Shown piece after piece: positions 56,383 through 64,000 of a stretch of 64,000 nucleotides of DNA. The notes below the pieces were generated by a model. It worked only from the letters and a program-made list of their open reading frames with translations, had not been told where the DNA came from and did no database searches. Source of the DNA: Elusimicrobia bacterium GWA2_61_42. Its GTDB lineage: Bacteria; Elusimicrobiota; Elusimicrobia; Elusimicrobiales; UBA9959. Within the stretch, counting starts at the first letter, position 1; each line of letters starts with the position of its first letter. The position numbers were made by a program, and so were the translations under genes. Where the stretch lies: positions 145,914 to 209,913 of the forward strand of contig MGTU01000004.1 in the NCBI GenBank assembly GCA_001799615.1, written 5' to 3'.

Positions 56383-58458
56383 ATGACTTCCATACAGTTC
56401 TTAAAAGGCGTGGGCCCTAAAAAAGCGGAATTATTCGGCCGGCTCGGCATAGAGTCGCTGGACGACCTGCTGTTCTATTTCCCGCGCGCCTGGGAGGACC
56501 GCCGCCTGGCTCCCGACAAACAGCCGCTGCCTTTCCTGGAGCCGTCCCCCGTCATCAAGGGCAGGATCAAGACCGTCCGCGACCTTTATACCTCCAGCCG
56601 CCTGCGCATCTTCAAGGTGACGGTGGAAACCGCCAACGGCCCCGCCGAGGCCAGCTTCTTCAAGCGGCACAGCCCGCGTTTCGACGTGTTCGCCCTGCTG
56701 CGCAAGGACCTGAAGGAAGGCCGCACGGTCTGGATCACCGGCACCCCCGAGGACCCGCTGTTCCTGAGCCGCCTGCGCGCCGACGAATATTACGGCGACG
56801 ACGACGCCCGCGCGCTGAAGATGCACGTGGGCCGCATAGTGCCCGTCTACCCGCTTACCGAGGGCCTCACCGCCAGGTTCATGCGCGAGGCCGTCTACGA
56901 GGCCGTCCTGGCCGGGGCGGAGGCCGTGGGGGATTTTCTGCCGCCCGCCCTGGTGATGAAGCGGCGCCTGGCCGCGCGCGACCTGGCCGCCCGCGCCATA
57001 CATTTCCCCGCGAATAATTTCGAGCTGGCGCAGGCCCGCCGCCGCTTCATCTACGAGGAGCTGCTGCTGCTGGCCCTGGCCTGGGCCATAAAAAAACGGC
57101 AGACCCGCAGCGTGCAGAAGGGCTTTTCCTACGAGATCAAGAAGAACCTGCTTACGCCCTTCCGCGAGCGCCTGGGGTTCCAGCTTACCGCGGGGCAGGC
57201 GCACGCCATCAAGGAGATCTTCGCCGACATGCAGGCTCCCACGCCCATGGGCCGGCTGCTGGAAGGGGACGTGGGTTCCGGCAAGACGGTGGTGGCGCTG
57301 TCGGCCATGCTGCTGGCGGCCGAGAACGGCGGGCAAAGCGTGTTCGCCGCGCCCACGGAGATCCTGGCGGAGCAGCATATTCTTACTTTCGAGAAATTCC
57401 TGGGCGGGCTGGGGGTGCGGTTCGCCCTGCTGACGGGCCGGCTGAAGGCGGCGGAGAAGAAAAAGATCCTGGCGGACCTGGCCGAGGGCAAGATAGACAT
57501 TTTGATAGGCACCCACGCGGTCATCAGCGAAGGGGTTAAGTTCAAGAACCTGCGGCTGGTGGTGGTGGACGAACAGCACCGCTTCGGGGTGCGGCAGCGC
57601 GCCGCGCTGCGGGCCAAAGGCGACAAGGCTGACATGCTGATCATGACGGCCACGCCTATCCCGCGCACGCTGTTCCTGGCGCTGTACGGGGACCTGGACC
57701 TGTCCGTTATTAAGGAACTGCCGCCCGGCCGCCAGCCGGTCAAGACCACGGAGGCTACCGAGGACGTGGCTCTCCTGGCCGCCAGGGACGAGGTGGCCAA
57801 GGGGCGCCAGGTCTATATCGTTTACCCGGTCATAGAGGAAACCCAGGCCGAGGATATGAAATCGGTCAAGGCCGAATTCGCGCGGCTGCAAAGTTTTTTC
57901 AAGGGGCGGCGGGTGGACATGCTGCACGGGCGCCTGCCCGGAGAGCTGAAGAAGCAGGTGATGCAGGATTTCGCGGCCGGCCGCACGGACGTGCTGGTGG
58001 CCACGCAGGTCATAGAGGTGGGCATCGACGTGGCCAACGCCACGCTGATGGTCATCAATAACGCCGAGCGCTTCGGGCTGGCCAGTTTGCACCAGCTGCG
58101 CGGGCGCGTGGGGCGCGGCAAGTGGGATTCGCGCTGCCTGCTGGTGGCGCACGCGCGGGCGGGGGATTCGGCGGACCGCTTGCGGGCCATGGTGCAGAGC
58201 TCCAACGGCTTCGAACTCAGCGAAAAGGATATATATATAAGGGGCGCCGGGGAGATCCTGGGCGTCAGGCAGCACGGCGACATGGATTTCAAGCTGGCCG
58301 ACATGGCGCGGGACAAGGAGATCCTGGCCGAAGCCATCGAGGACCGCGAGCTGCTGCTCCTGGCCGACCCCGACCTGGTGAAAAAAGAGAACGCCCCCCT
58401 GCGCCACAAACTCAGCTCCCTCTACGCCGCCCGCTGGAACCTCATAGACCTGTCCTGA
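56383..58458 (+). CDS. recG: ATP-dependent DNA helicase RecG
   Basis: From the ATG giving MTSIQFLKGVGPKKAELFGRLG the product has 691 residues, the normal RecG length; the upstream TTG extension is rejected. It has the OB-fold wedge region (FPRAWEDRRL...), Walker A GDVGSGKT (295-302), the helicase box DEQHRFGV, TATPIPRTL, and the C-terminal RGRVGRG motif. RecG remodels stalled forks and Holliday junctions. Confidence 0.96.
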   Translation: MTSIQFLKGVGPKKAELFGRLGIESLDDLLFYFPRAWEDRRLAPDKQPLPFLEPSPVIKGRIKTVRDLYTSSRLRIFKVTVETANGPAEASFFKRHSPRFDVFALLRKDLKEGRTVWITGTPEDPLFLSRLRADEYYGDDDARALKMHVGRIVPVYPLTEGLTARFMREAVYEAVLAGAEAVGDFLPPALVMKRRLAARDLAARAIHFPANNFELAQARRRFIYEELLLLALAWAIKKRQTRSVQKGFSYEIKKNLLTPFRERLGFQLTAGQAHAIKEIFADMQAPTPMGRLLEGDVGSGKTVVALSAMLLAAENGGQSVFAAPTEILAEQHILTFEKFLGGLGVRFALLTGRLKAAEKKKILADLAEGKIDILIGTHAVISEGVKFKNLRLVVVDEQHRFGVRQRAALRAKGDKADMLIMTATPIPRTLFLALYGDLDLSVIKELPPGRQPVKTTEATEDVALLAARDEVAKGRQVYIVYPVIEETQAEDMKSVKAEFARLQSFFKGRRVDMLHGRLPGELKKQVMQDFAAGRTDVLVATQVIEVGIDVANATLMVINNAERFGLASLHQLRGRVGRGKWDSRCLLVAHARAGDSADRLRAMVQSSNGFELSEKDIYIRGAGEILGVRQHGDMDFKLADMARDKEILAEAIEDRELLLLADPDLVKKENAPLRHKLSSLYAARWNLIDLS

Positions 58459-58610
58459 ATACGGAATTTAACCCCATAGGAAGCGGCGATAGCGCCGCAA
58501 AGCGGCACCGGATCCCTGATTTTACTGCGGGTTCCCGGCCTGAGCCTACTGTCCCCGAGATCGGCACTTACGCCTCAGGCGCGGCGGCGCGCGGGTTGGT
58601 ATCCTATTGG

Positions 58611-58660
58611 TATAGCAGCCGCGGACCGGCGGTTAACGGCAGCGCGGAAACCAAGGAGGA
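58611..58660 (+). promoter_or_regulatory. Shared 5' leader element, copy 1
   Basis: TATAGC, then CGCGGACCGGCGGT, AACGGC and AACCAA-AGGAG occur in this order before the secreted-protein gene at 58665. The same series with small changes stands before the gene at 59746. TATAGC may be a -10, with the rest forming a GC hairpin ahead of the ribosome site; no clear -35 is visible. Confidence 0.5.
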
Positions 58661-58664
58661 TAGT

Positions 58665-59654
58665 ATGGTAAAAAATCTGTTAATAGCGGCGGGGGTGGCG
58701 GTGGCGCTGTGTTCGGCGGCGCAGGCCTCGGGCAGCGCCCTGGAAGCGCTTACCGGGTCGGTAAACGCGAACGTCAACGTCGAGGCCCCCGCGGTCGGCG
58801 CCGCGCCGGAAAGCGAGCGCGGCGGCGACCGCGTCTATGCCAACGCCGACGGCTGCACGGTGACCGTTGTGCGGGGGGAATACGGCAGCACGCTTGCCGT
58901 CCGGGACGGCCGGCAGGAGGCCGTGCTGGGGGTAGCCAACGATTTCAGCCGCGGCGACATCCGCTCTTACTGCAGCCCCGCGGCGGTGGCCAGGAACGGC
59001 GCGGTCCTGAGCCTGTCCTGCGGCAAACAGGATAACGGCTTCTTCCGCACCCGGGGCCGGGCCGAGGTGGAAATGTCCGGCGAGGGCGTGACCTCCGTGA
59101 AGGTGCGCGGCGAAGTGCGGCGGGCCCTGGTCTGGTTCACGGATAAAGAGATCACCTGCGGCGGCCTGAAACCCGCGGGCGGCGTTACCGCTGCGGCCGG
59201 GCTGGATAAGGCGGCCGCGGCGCAGACTTCCATAGACGGCTGGCTGGACGAGAAGCACCATGACCATATAGCGAAGGACCCCAACGGTTCCGGGCTTAAC
59301 ACCGTGCTTTATGTAACCCTGGTCAAGAGCGACGATAAGCTGTACCTGCAGGCGTTTTTGCCCGGGCATGGCAGTTACCTGGCGGACTTCATCACCTCGC
59401 CCGCCTTCGCGCGGGAAGATCTCGCCGCCCTGCGCAGCGACCAGGGGCATCCCTACCTCGTCGCTTTCGAAACGTACGCCACCACGGTGCCCAAAACCAA
59501 TATGCTGGTGGTGCAGTTTAACGGCGCCGGAATGCTCCGCTTCGCGATAGTGCAGAAGTTCCCGACCAGCGAGATCAAGGGCGGAAAATTCAAGCCGTAC
59601 GTCCCGTCCGACTCGGACAGGAAGGCCTGGTCGCCCTGGACCGCCGTCAAATGA
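58665..59654 (+). CDS. Secreted protein of unknown function, 329 residues
   Basis: The ATG after AAGGAGG gives a signal peptide (MVKNLLIAAGVAVALCSAAQASG); longer in-frame extensions run into recG and are rejected. The mature part has an N-terminal beta region with Cys pairs (DGCTVTVVRGEYGSTLAVRDG, SYCSPAA, SLSCGKQ) and a C-terminal region (TVLYVTLVKSDDKLYLQAFLPGHGSYLADFITSPAF) with no recognised motif. It shares a leader element with the next gene, so the two are probably co-regulated. Confidence 0.72.
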   Translation: MVKNLLIAAGVAVALCSAAQASGSALEALTGSVNANVNVEAPAVGAAPESERGGDRVYANADGCTVTVVRGEYGSTLAVRDGRQEAVLGVANDFSRGDIRSYCSPAAVARNGAVLSLSCGKQDNGFFRTRGRAEVEMSGEGVTSVKVRGEVRRALVWFTDKEITCGGLKPAGGVTAAAGLDKAAAAQTSIDGWLDEKHHDHIAKDPNGSGLNTVLYVTLVKSDDKLYLQAFLPGHGSYLADFITSPAFAREDLAALRSDQGHPYLVAFETYATTVPKTNMLVVQFNGAGMLRFAIVQKFPTSEIKGGKFKPYVPSDSDRKAWSPWTAVK

Positions 59655-59687
59655 CGCGAATGACGCCGCCCGGCAAGGGGCGGCATG

Positions 59688-59734
59688 CTATAGCGAACGC
59701 GGACCGGCGGTAACCGGCCGCGAACCAACAGGAG
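59688..59734 (+). promoter_or_regulatory. Shared 5' leader element, copy 2
   Basis: CTATAGC, CGCGGACCGGCGGT, AACCGGC and AACCAACAGGAG stand directly before the gene at 59746 and match copy 1 at 58611 in order and spacing. The inner part can fold as CGGCGGTAACCGGCCG. Confidence 0.5.
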
Positions 59735-59745
59735 AAAAATTAAAT

Positions 59746-60330
59746 ATGAAAAGAATTCTTATGACAGTAGTTCTGATGAGCCTGGCCGGCGGCGCTTACG
59801 CGGCGGAGTTTTCGGAGCTGCAGAGCTTTAAAGCCGGCGAAGTCGCCGCGGCGGCGGGAACCGCGGCCGCCGAGGCGCCGGAGGCTAAGGCCGCCATTGC
59901 CGGGGTCCAGGCGCAGAACGGGGATTTCATGCTGTACAACTCCCAGTCCGAAGCGCTGACGATGTCGACAGTATGCCGGATCCTGGAAAAACGCCAGGCG
60001 GACCTCGGCAAGACTACTTCGGTCCGCTGCGTCGCCAGGCAGGGCGGGCTCATGGAGCTGGTCGCCTCCGATATAAAAACGAATAAAACGAAGTCCATTC
60101 TGTTCAATATGACAGACAAGACCGTTATCGAATACAGGGGGGGCGACCAGGTCCACAACTACAGGAACAACCTGGGGCAGCATTTCTTTCTCAACCTGAG
60201 CTTCGTTAATAACGGGCAGGTCCTCACCCAGGACGGCGTCCTGGTCAAGGGGTGGTACCGGGCCGACTTTTATCTCCGGGATAGCGCCGGGGAGAACAGG
60301 TTCGGTTATTTTTCAGGCGTGAACTACTGA
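59746..60330 (+). CDS. Secreted protein of unknown function, 194 residues
   Basis: A signal peptide (cut after AYAA20) is followed by an Ala/Glu-rich stretch and a beta-rich C-terminal half (SILFNMTDKTVIEYRGGDQVHNYRNNLGQHFFLNLSFVNNGQVLTQDGV...) with one Cys pair. No family is recognised. It ends before a terminator-like hairpin at 60371 and shares its leader element with the gene at 58665. Confidence 0.7.
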   Translation: MKRILMTVVLMSLAGGAYAAEFSELQSFKAGEVAAAAGTAAAEAPEAKAAIAGVQAQNGDFMLYNSQSEALTMSTVCRILEKRQADLGKTTSVRCVARQGGLMELVASDIKTNKTKSILFNMTDKTVIEYRGGDQVHNYRNNLGQHFFLNLSFVNNGQVLTQDGVLVKGWYRADFYLRDSAGENRFGYFSGVNY

Positions 60331-60370
60331 GCTCTGACCGGGAAAAAGAGAAAGGCCGTCCGCAGCTGAG

Positions 60371-60400
60371 CCGCCGGGGTAATGCCCGGCGGTTGTATTT
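60371..60400 (+). terminator. Probable intrinsic terminator
   Basis: CCGCCGGG (60371-60378) pairs with CCCGGCGG (60385-60392), followed by TTGTATTT. The T run is imperfect, so termination may be partial. Confidence 0.6.
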
Positions 60401-60430
60401 AGCCCCCGCGCGCGCGCAAAAAAAGCGGTA

Positions 60431-60459
60431 TTGACAGTTCCGGCCGGCGCCTTTATACT
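60431..60459 (+). promoter_or_regulatory. Consensus-like promoter of the phosphorylase gene
   Basis: TTGACA (60431-60436) and TATACT (60454-60459) with a 17-bp spacer: the strongest match to sigma-70 consensus in the window. The start would be near 60466, about 39 bases before the ATG. Confidence 0.85.
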
Positions 60460-60504
60460 ATAGTGACGTCCATGATTTAGCGGCGGCGAATAAAATACTG
60501 TGCC

Positions 60505-61278
60505 ATGCTTAAAAAACTGAAATGCCCCATTCTTGAATTCGACTCCGACAGGAAGGCGGTCATTGATCCTTCCGTAGTCCGCCCCATCAAGGCCAAGCTG
60601 CCGCCCTGCGCGGTGCTGTGCTACCAGGGCGATACTATGGCCCGGCTCAAGCGGGAGGGGCATCTTAAAAAAATATTTACAGTGAAGAACATAGCCGTGG
60701 ACTATCCCGTTTACGAGATCAAGTTCAAAGGCAAAAAAGTCCTGCTGGTGAATCCTTATGTCGGGGCCACCATGACCGCCGCTTTTATCGAAGAGCTGGG
60801 CGCGGCCGGGGTCACTAAGTGGATCTCCTGCGGTTCGGCCGGGGTGCTGGCGCCGGATATCGCGGTGGGGCATTTAATAATCCCCAGGTCCGCCGTCAGG
60901 GACGAGGGCACCTCCTACCATTATCTCAAGCCTGCCCGCGAGGTTTCCGCCTCGCCCAGGGCAGTAAAGGCCATACAAGCCGTTCTGAACAGGCACGGCG
61001 TGCCTTATTTGCTTTCAAAAACCTGGACTACGGACGGCTTTTACCGCGAAACCGCCGCCAAGGTGGCGCTGCGCAGGAAAGAAGGCTGCCTGGCCGTGGA
61101 CATGGAAGCCGCGGCTTTGTTCGCGGTGGCTAAATTCCGCGGCTACCAGGCCGGCACCATCCTTTACGGCTCCGACGACGTCAGCGGCAAGGACTGGGAC
61201 CGCCGCCACGCCCACGACCGCGCCTACATCCACGAAAAGATCCTCTGGCTGGCCGTGGAAGCCTGCCTGGCCATATAA
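60505..61278 (+). CDS. Nucleoside phosphorylase (purine/uridine type)
   Basis: The 257-residue protein has PNP/UDP-family features: YQGDTMARLKREGHLKKIFTVK near the N-terminus, NPYVGATMTAAFIEELGAAGVTKWISCGSAGVL (phosphate and base-binding region), TTDGFYRE, and LAVDMEAAALFAVAKFRG with the ribose-binding MEAA motif. It splits nucleosides with phosphate in salvage. Whether it prefers uridine or purines is not decided here. It has its own promoter and a strong terminator. Confidence 0.87.
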   Translation: MLKKLKCPILEFDSDRKAVIDPSVVRPIKAKLPPCAVLCYQGDTMARLKREGHLKKIFTVKNIAVDYPVYEIKFKGKKVLLVNPYVGATMTAAFIEELGAAGVTKWISCGSAGVLAPDIAVGHLIIPRSAVRDEGTSYHYLKPAREVSASPRAVKAIQAVLNRHGVPYLLSKTWTTDGFYRETAAKVALRRKEGCLAVDMEAAALFAVAKFRGYQAGTILYGSDDVSGKDWDRRHAHDRAYIHEKILWLAVEACLAI

Positions 61279-61293
61279 GAGCCGCCGGGCAAA

Positions 61294-61327
61294 TAAAAAC
61301 CCCGCGTCCTGCGACGCGGGGTTTTTT
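61294..61327. terminator. Strong bidirectional terminator
   Basis: CCCCGCGTC (61300-61308) and GACGCGGGG (61313-61321) with a CTGC loop are flanked by AAAAA and TTTTTT. It ends both the phosphorylase gene and the minus-strand pilin gene. Confidence 0.92.
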
Positions 61328-61342
61328 AGTCTCCTTGGCGCC

Positions 61343-61828
61343 TTAGTAGGTGCTCCAGGGCATTAAGGCCGCTACGCTCTGGCCTTTTATGTCCTCGTGG
61401 GTGCAGTTAGCCACGAACGTGCCCCATTGGGCCGACGAGGTGGGGGCGTTGAAGTAAGCCCAGCCGCCGGCGTCGACTACGCCCGTGCCGCCCTCGAAGA
61501 CCCCCGCGGCGGTGGCGGAACTGAACAGCGCCACCAGCCTGGCGTCCCCGTGCCCGGTGGTAGGCAGTTTAGCCACCGGTATTTCGTTGATGTACTTGGC
61601 GTTCTCTATCAGTATGTTCAGGTTGTCCGTCGGGAACCAGCCTTCGTTGTCGCCGTAGTACACCTGCAGCGCGCTCCTGACCGAGGAAAGCGCGCCCTTG
61701 GTGGCGCCTTCCTTTGACTTGTTGATAAGGTCGGCGAACTTCGGTATCGCTATCGCGGCCAGGATACCAATGATCGCCACCACTATCATCAGCTCGATCA
61801 GGGTGAACCCCTGTTTTATGTTTTTCAT
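61343..61828 (-). CDS. Type IV pilin-like major subunit
   Basis: The 161-residue protein begins [20 protein letters not shown]: a six-residue basic leader, the G7/F8 prepilin cleavage site and Glu at mature +5. The N-terminal helix continues [45 protein letters not shown], matching PilA/GspG-type pilins, and the globular part ends with one Cys. GGAGG precedes the ATG at 61828; the in-frame extension to 61930 is rejected since it lacks the leader features. Confidence 0.92.
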   Translation of the reverse strand: MKNIKQGFTLIELMIVVAIIGILAAIAIPKFADLINKSKEGATKGALSSVRSALQVYYGDNEGWFPTDNLNILIENAKYINEIPVAKLPTTGHGDARLVALFSSATAAGVFEGGTGVVDAGGWAYFNAPTSSAQWGTFVANCTHEDIKGQSVAALMPWSTY

Positions 61829-61901
61829 TTTGCTACCTCCCGTCACGGCGCCTCCCCGGGATAATGGATAGATGATGCCCGGTTCCTCACCGCAACACCA
61901 T

Positions 61902-61930
61902 GTTATACCCCCCGGGCCCGGGGTTAGCAA
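61902..61930 (-). promoter_or_regulatory. Promoter of the pilin gene with a palindromic spacer
   Basis: On the minus strand TTGCTA (61930-61925) and TATAAC (61907-61902) are 17 bp apart, and a perfect 14-bp palindrome CCCCGGGCCCGGGG (61910-61923) fills the spacer. A regulator bound there could block or remodel the promoter. The start would be near 61895, with a leader of about 67 nt. I see nothing else in the remaining 61931-62127 stretch, which is AT-rich. Confidence 0.6.
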
Positions 61931-62127
61931 TCACCGGTAGGTCACAGTTGTCCAATGTTACAGTTTTGCCTTCTTTCAGCAGGTAGTTTTAAGAGCGAAT
62001 ATCTCCGCGTATTTAAGACCTTAATATAAAAGCGGGGCTTTTTAAAAACCTGTCAACTTTTATTTTCTCCAATGAAAAATAACCCTGAATTTGCGCTTAA
62101 AACGGGATATGGTGTAAAATATCCTTG

Positions 62128-62174
62128 ATACTACTAATAGTGGTGGGGGAAGTTTAAGACACAACTTATAGTGG
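62128..62174 (+). promoter_or_regulatory. Paired NrdR-box-like sites upstream of nrdR
   Basis: Two 16-bp sites, ATACTACTAATAGTGG (62128-62143) and ACACAACTTATAGTGG (62159-62174), share 13 positions and are 31 bp apart centre to centre, about three helical turns. This is the spacing and the near-palindromic AC...GTG character known for NrdR boxes. A -10-like TATAGT follows at 62196-62201, so the second box overlaps the -35 region, as expected for repression by NrdR of its own operon. Confidence 0.75.
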
Positions 62175-62254
62175 TTTGCCGGTTGCCGAGCATAGTATAG
62201 TAAAGGCACCGGGCTGGGGGGCCTTTCGGCCCTTATGTCAGCAGGAGAATACGA

Positions 62255-62704
62255 ATGAAGTGCCCTTTTTGCGGAGCGGAAGACACCAAAGTCACCGACA
62301 GCCGCGACTCAGCCGAAGCCTTTGAAATAAGGCGCCGGCGCGAATGCGAAAAATGCGAGAAAAGGTTCACCACCTACGAACGCATCGAGGCGCACCCGAT
62401 GGTCGTCATAAAGAAGGACGGCCGCCGCGAGAGCTTCCTGTACGAGAAGCTGATGGGGGGCATCACCAAATCCTGCCAGAAGCGGGATGTCAGCGTGGAA
62501 AAAATGGAGGAGGCAGGCAGGGAAATAGAGAGCAGCCTGAGGAACGAGGACAAGAGCGAGATCCCCAGCGGCGTGATCGGGGAGCTGGTGGCCCGCAAAC
62601 TCAAGAAGCTCGACAAGGTCGCTTATATAAGGTTCGCATCCATCTACAAAGACTTCGAAGATGTCACCGATTTTGAAAAAGAAATCAAATCAATTAAAAA
62701 ATAA
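62255..62704 (+). CDS. nrdR: Transcriptional repressor NrdR
   Basis: The 149-residue protein has an N-terminal zinc ribbon (MKCPFCGAEDTKVTDSRDSAEAFEIRRRRECEKCEKRFTTYER) and an ATP-cone (VIKKDGRRESFLYEKLMGGITKSCQKRDVS...). NrdR senses dATP/ATP and represses ribonucleotide reductase genes. It is followed 18 bp later by nrdD, and the boxes upstream suggest self-regulation. Confidence 0.95.
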   Translation: MKCPFCGAEDTKVTDSRDSAEAFEIRRRRECEKCEKRFTTYERIEAHPMVVIKKDGRRESFLYEKLMGGITKSCQKRDVSVEKMEEAGREIESSLRNEDKSEIPSGVIGELVARKLKKLDKVAYIRFASIYKDFEDVTDFEKEIKSIKK

Positions 62705-62722
62705 ACAGGGGATATAAAGAAA

Positions 62723-64000
62723 ATGAACGAATTTTTTCCGAAAGTGATCAAGAAGCGTGACGGCAAAGTGGCGCCTTTCAACCTTGAGAAGATAAAGAAC
62801 GCCATCTACAAGGCGGCCTACACGCTGGGCGGCCGCAACGAAGAGAAGGCCGTGGAAGTGGCCAACGAAGTGGCCCGCCGCCTCAACAACAATTTCACCG
62901 TGCACAGCAAGATCCCCACTGTCGACGACAGCAACACCGTCTGCGTGGAAGTGCTGCGCGAAAAAGGCTTCGACCGCACCGCCGACAAGTTCGAGAGCTA
63001 CTCCCTGGACCGCTCCCGCGTGCGCCGCAGCGGCCTGACGGTCAAGAAGAAGGCCGGCAAGGCCGACATCACCGACCAGATGCTGCTGGTGCAGAGCATC
63101 ACCAACGAGACCATAGAGGCCTTCGACCGCAAGAAGCTGGCCGACGCCCTGGAGAAGGAATACCAGCTTTCCCGCGACCTGGCCGACATGATCGCCAAGG
63201 AGACCGAGAACGACGCCTACGAGCTGTCCGAGAAATACGGCACCAAGAACTTCGACACCCAGTTCCTGCGCCGCATTTCGGAATCCCACCTGTCCATGAT
63301 GGGCATCCCGCTCAAGAATTCCGCCCTGGCCATGCCGCTCAGCACCATAGAATCTTTGGTGTTCGGCAGCAGCAAGGAAAATTCCAACATCACCTCCAAC
63401 AACCCCGAAGCCGTCAACCTCGGCATCGCCGAATACGTGCTGAAGCAGTACAACCTGCGCAAGGTGTTCTCCGACGAGATCGCCGAGGCCCACAACAGCG
63501 GCACCATTCACATTCACGACCTGGGCTACCCCCAGCGCGTGTACTGTTCCAGCCACTCCATCGAGTACATCAAGAAGTACGGCCTGGACAAGATCGTCTC
63601 AAACCTGCAGAACAAAAGCCAGCCGGCCAAGTCCGCCATGGTCCTGAACGGCCACATCCAGACTTTCCTGGCGTCCATGCAGAGCCGCTACGCCGGCGCG
63701 CTGGGCTTCGGCTTCCTTAATATCCTCTACGCCCCCATGCTCAACTGCCCCGAAGTGCTGGTGGAAGGCGAGCTGGAAGGCAAACCGGTGAAGATGAAGC
63801 GCGACGTGTTGGAGGCCATGGTGGAGGCGGGCGCCATCAGCTACACCGACGGCACCGGCATCCCCTACTTCAAGAAGACCAACGAAGTGCGCCAGCTGGC
63901 CAAGCTTTCCAAGAAGGAAATGCGCCAGATAGCCCAGAACCTGATCTTCTCCGCCAGCCAGAACGCGTTCAGCCGCGGCGGCCAGACGCTGTTCATCGAC
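62723..64000 (+). CDS. nrdD: Anaerobic ribonucleoside-triphosphate reductase, N-terminal part
   Basis: The frame opens at the ATG at 62723 and is still open at the window end (426 codons visible). An N-terminal ATP-cone (VIKKRDGKVAPFNLEKIKNAIYKAAYTLGG) is followed by the beginning of the NrdD barrel (IHIHDLGYPQRVYCSSHSIEYIKK; LNGHIQTFLASMQSRYAGALGFG). The C-terminal glycyl-radical site is beyond the window. Being in one unit with nrdR and under NrdR boxes fits an anaerobic lifestyle. Confidence 0.9.
   Translation, partial: MNEFFPKVIKKRDGKVAPFNLEKIKNAIYKAAYTLGGRNEEKAVEVANEVARRLNNNFTVHSKIPTVDDSNTVCVEVLREKGFDRTADKFESYSLDRSRVRRSGLTVKKKAGKADITDQMLLVQSITNETIEAFDRKKLADALEKEYQLSRDLADMIAKETENDAYELSEKYGTKNFDTQFLRRISESHLSMMGIPLKNSALAMPLSTIESLVFGSSKENSNITSNNPEAVNLGIAEYVLKQYNLRKVFSDEIAEAHNSGTIHIHDLGYPQRVYCSSHSIEYIKKYGLDKIVSNLQNKSQPAKSAMVLNGHIQTFLASMQSRYAGALGFGFLNILYAPMLNCPEVLVEGELEGKPVKMKRDVLEAMVEAGAISYTDGTGIPYFKKTNEVRQLAKLSKKEMRQIAQNLIFSASQNAFSRGGQTLFID

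Noticed and set aside
46676..56383. Additional 11-bp repeat promoters before the hybrid kinase and the two OmpR-type genes
   Set aside because: I looked upstream of 50534, 52957 and 54908 for YTGAR units at 11-bp steps and found no comparable series; these genes appear to be internal to operons.

Overview
The window is GC-rich and densely coded, with a Gram-negative style of envelope (type IV pilin, PorV/PorQ-type outer-membrane barrel, many secreted proteins). The mannose-type PTS/HprK/RapZ/long-HPF cluster, the giant fibronectin-type-III protein, the split-out signalling genes and the GFTLIE pilin together fit an Elusimicrobiota-like genome. That is inferred from gene content only; Omnitrophota or a deltaproteobacterial-type lineage is not excluded.

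Layout. 0-4.3 kb: the end of one pilus-type gene, a PilX-like gene, then a tight five-gene cassette (HprK-like kinase, PqqD-like protein, an unannotated 45-residue Cys-containing peptide, a Ser/His S26-like peptidase, a radical SAM/SPASM enzyme) that looks like a ribosomal peptide-modification (RiPP) system. 4.3-23.3 kb: an Rrf2-type regulator, a 4555-residue FN3/lamin-tail/PQQ-propeller protein, a second PQQ/FN3 protein with a FlgD/type-A-like C-terminal domain, and a PorV/PorQ-like barrel. 23.3-24.8 kb: an ABC-2 exporter on the minus strand. 24.9-27.4 kb: a lower-GC patch with a HEAT-like secreted protein and a Y1-transposase element that splits a small secreted-protein gene. 27.5-36.3 kb: hpf, hprK, rapZ, PTS EIIA/EIIB, a GH57 glucanotransferase, EIIC/EIID, HPr and enzyme I. 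36.3-46.7 kb: lepA, lepB, metF, a zinc-ribbon protein, RNase H, rnpB, a PLP enzyme, a CpXC protein and a CCA-adding-type enzyme, interspersed with three copies of a 132-137 bp folded repeat.

46.7-56.3 kb is a minus-strand two-component signalling locus: two OmpR-family regulators, a sensor that stops after its DHp domain, a sensorless kinase with a catalytic domain, a hybrid kinase, a REC-GGDDF protein, a REC-REC protein and a FlgO/CsgG-like secreted protein. It is headed by two tandem copies of an unrecognised small RNA. Four promoters in this locus (two for the RNAs, two for protein genes) share an identical arrangement: four 11-bp units with a YTGAR core, followed at a fixed distance by a -10 hexamer. 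That geometry is typical of OmpR/PhoB-type activator sites, so the locus looks like a self-contained regulon.

56.3-64 kb: recG, two secreted proteins that share a 5' leader element, a nucleoside phosphorylase, a type IV pilin (minus), then nrdR with paired NrdR-box-like sites and the start of nrdD, which runs off the window.

The items most worth following are the RiPP cassette, the tandem RNAs with their variable loops, the shared 11-bp-repeat promoters, the split histidine kinase and the folded repeat family. All assignments come from reading the sequence; no database search was run.
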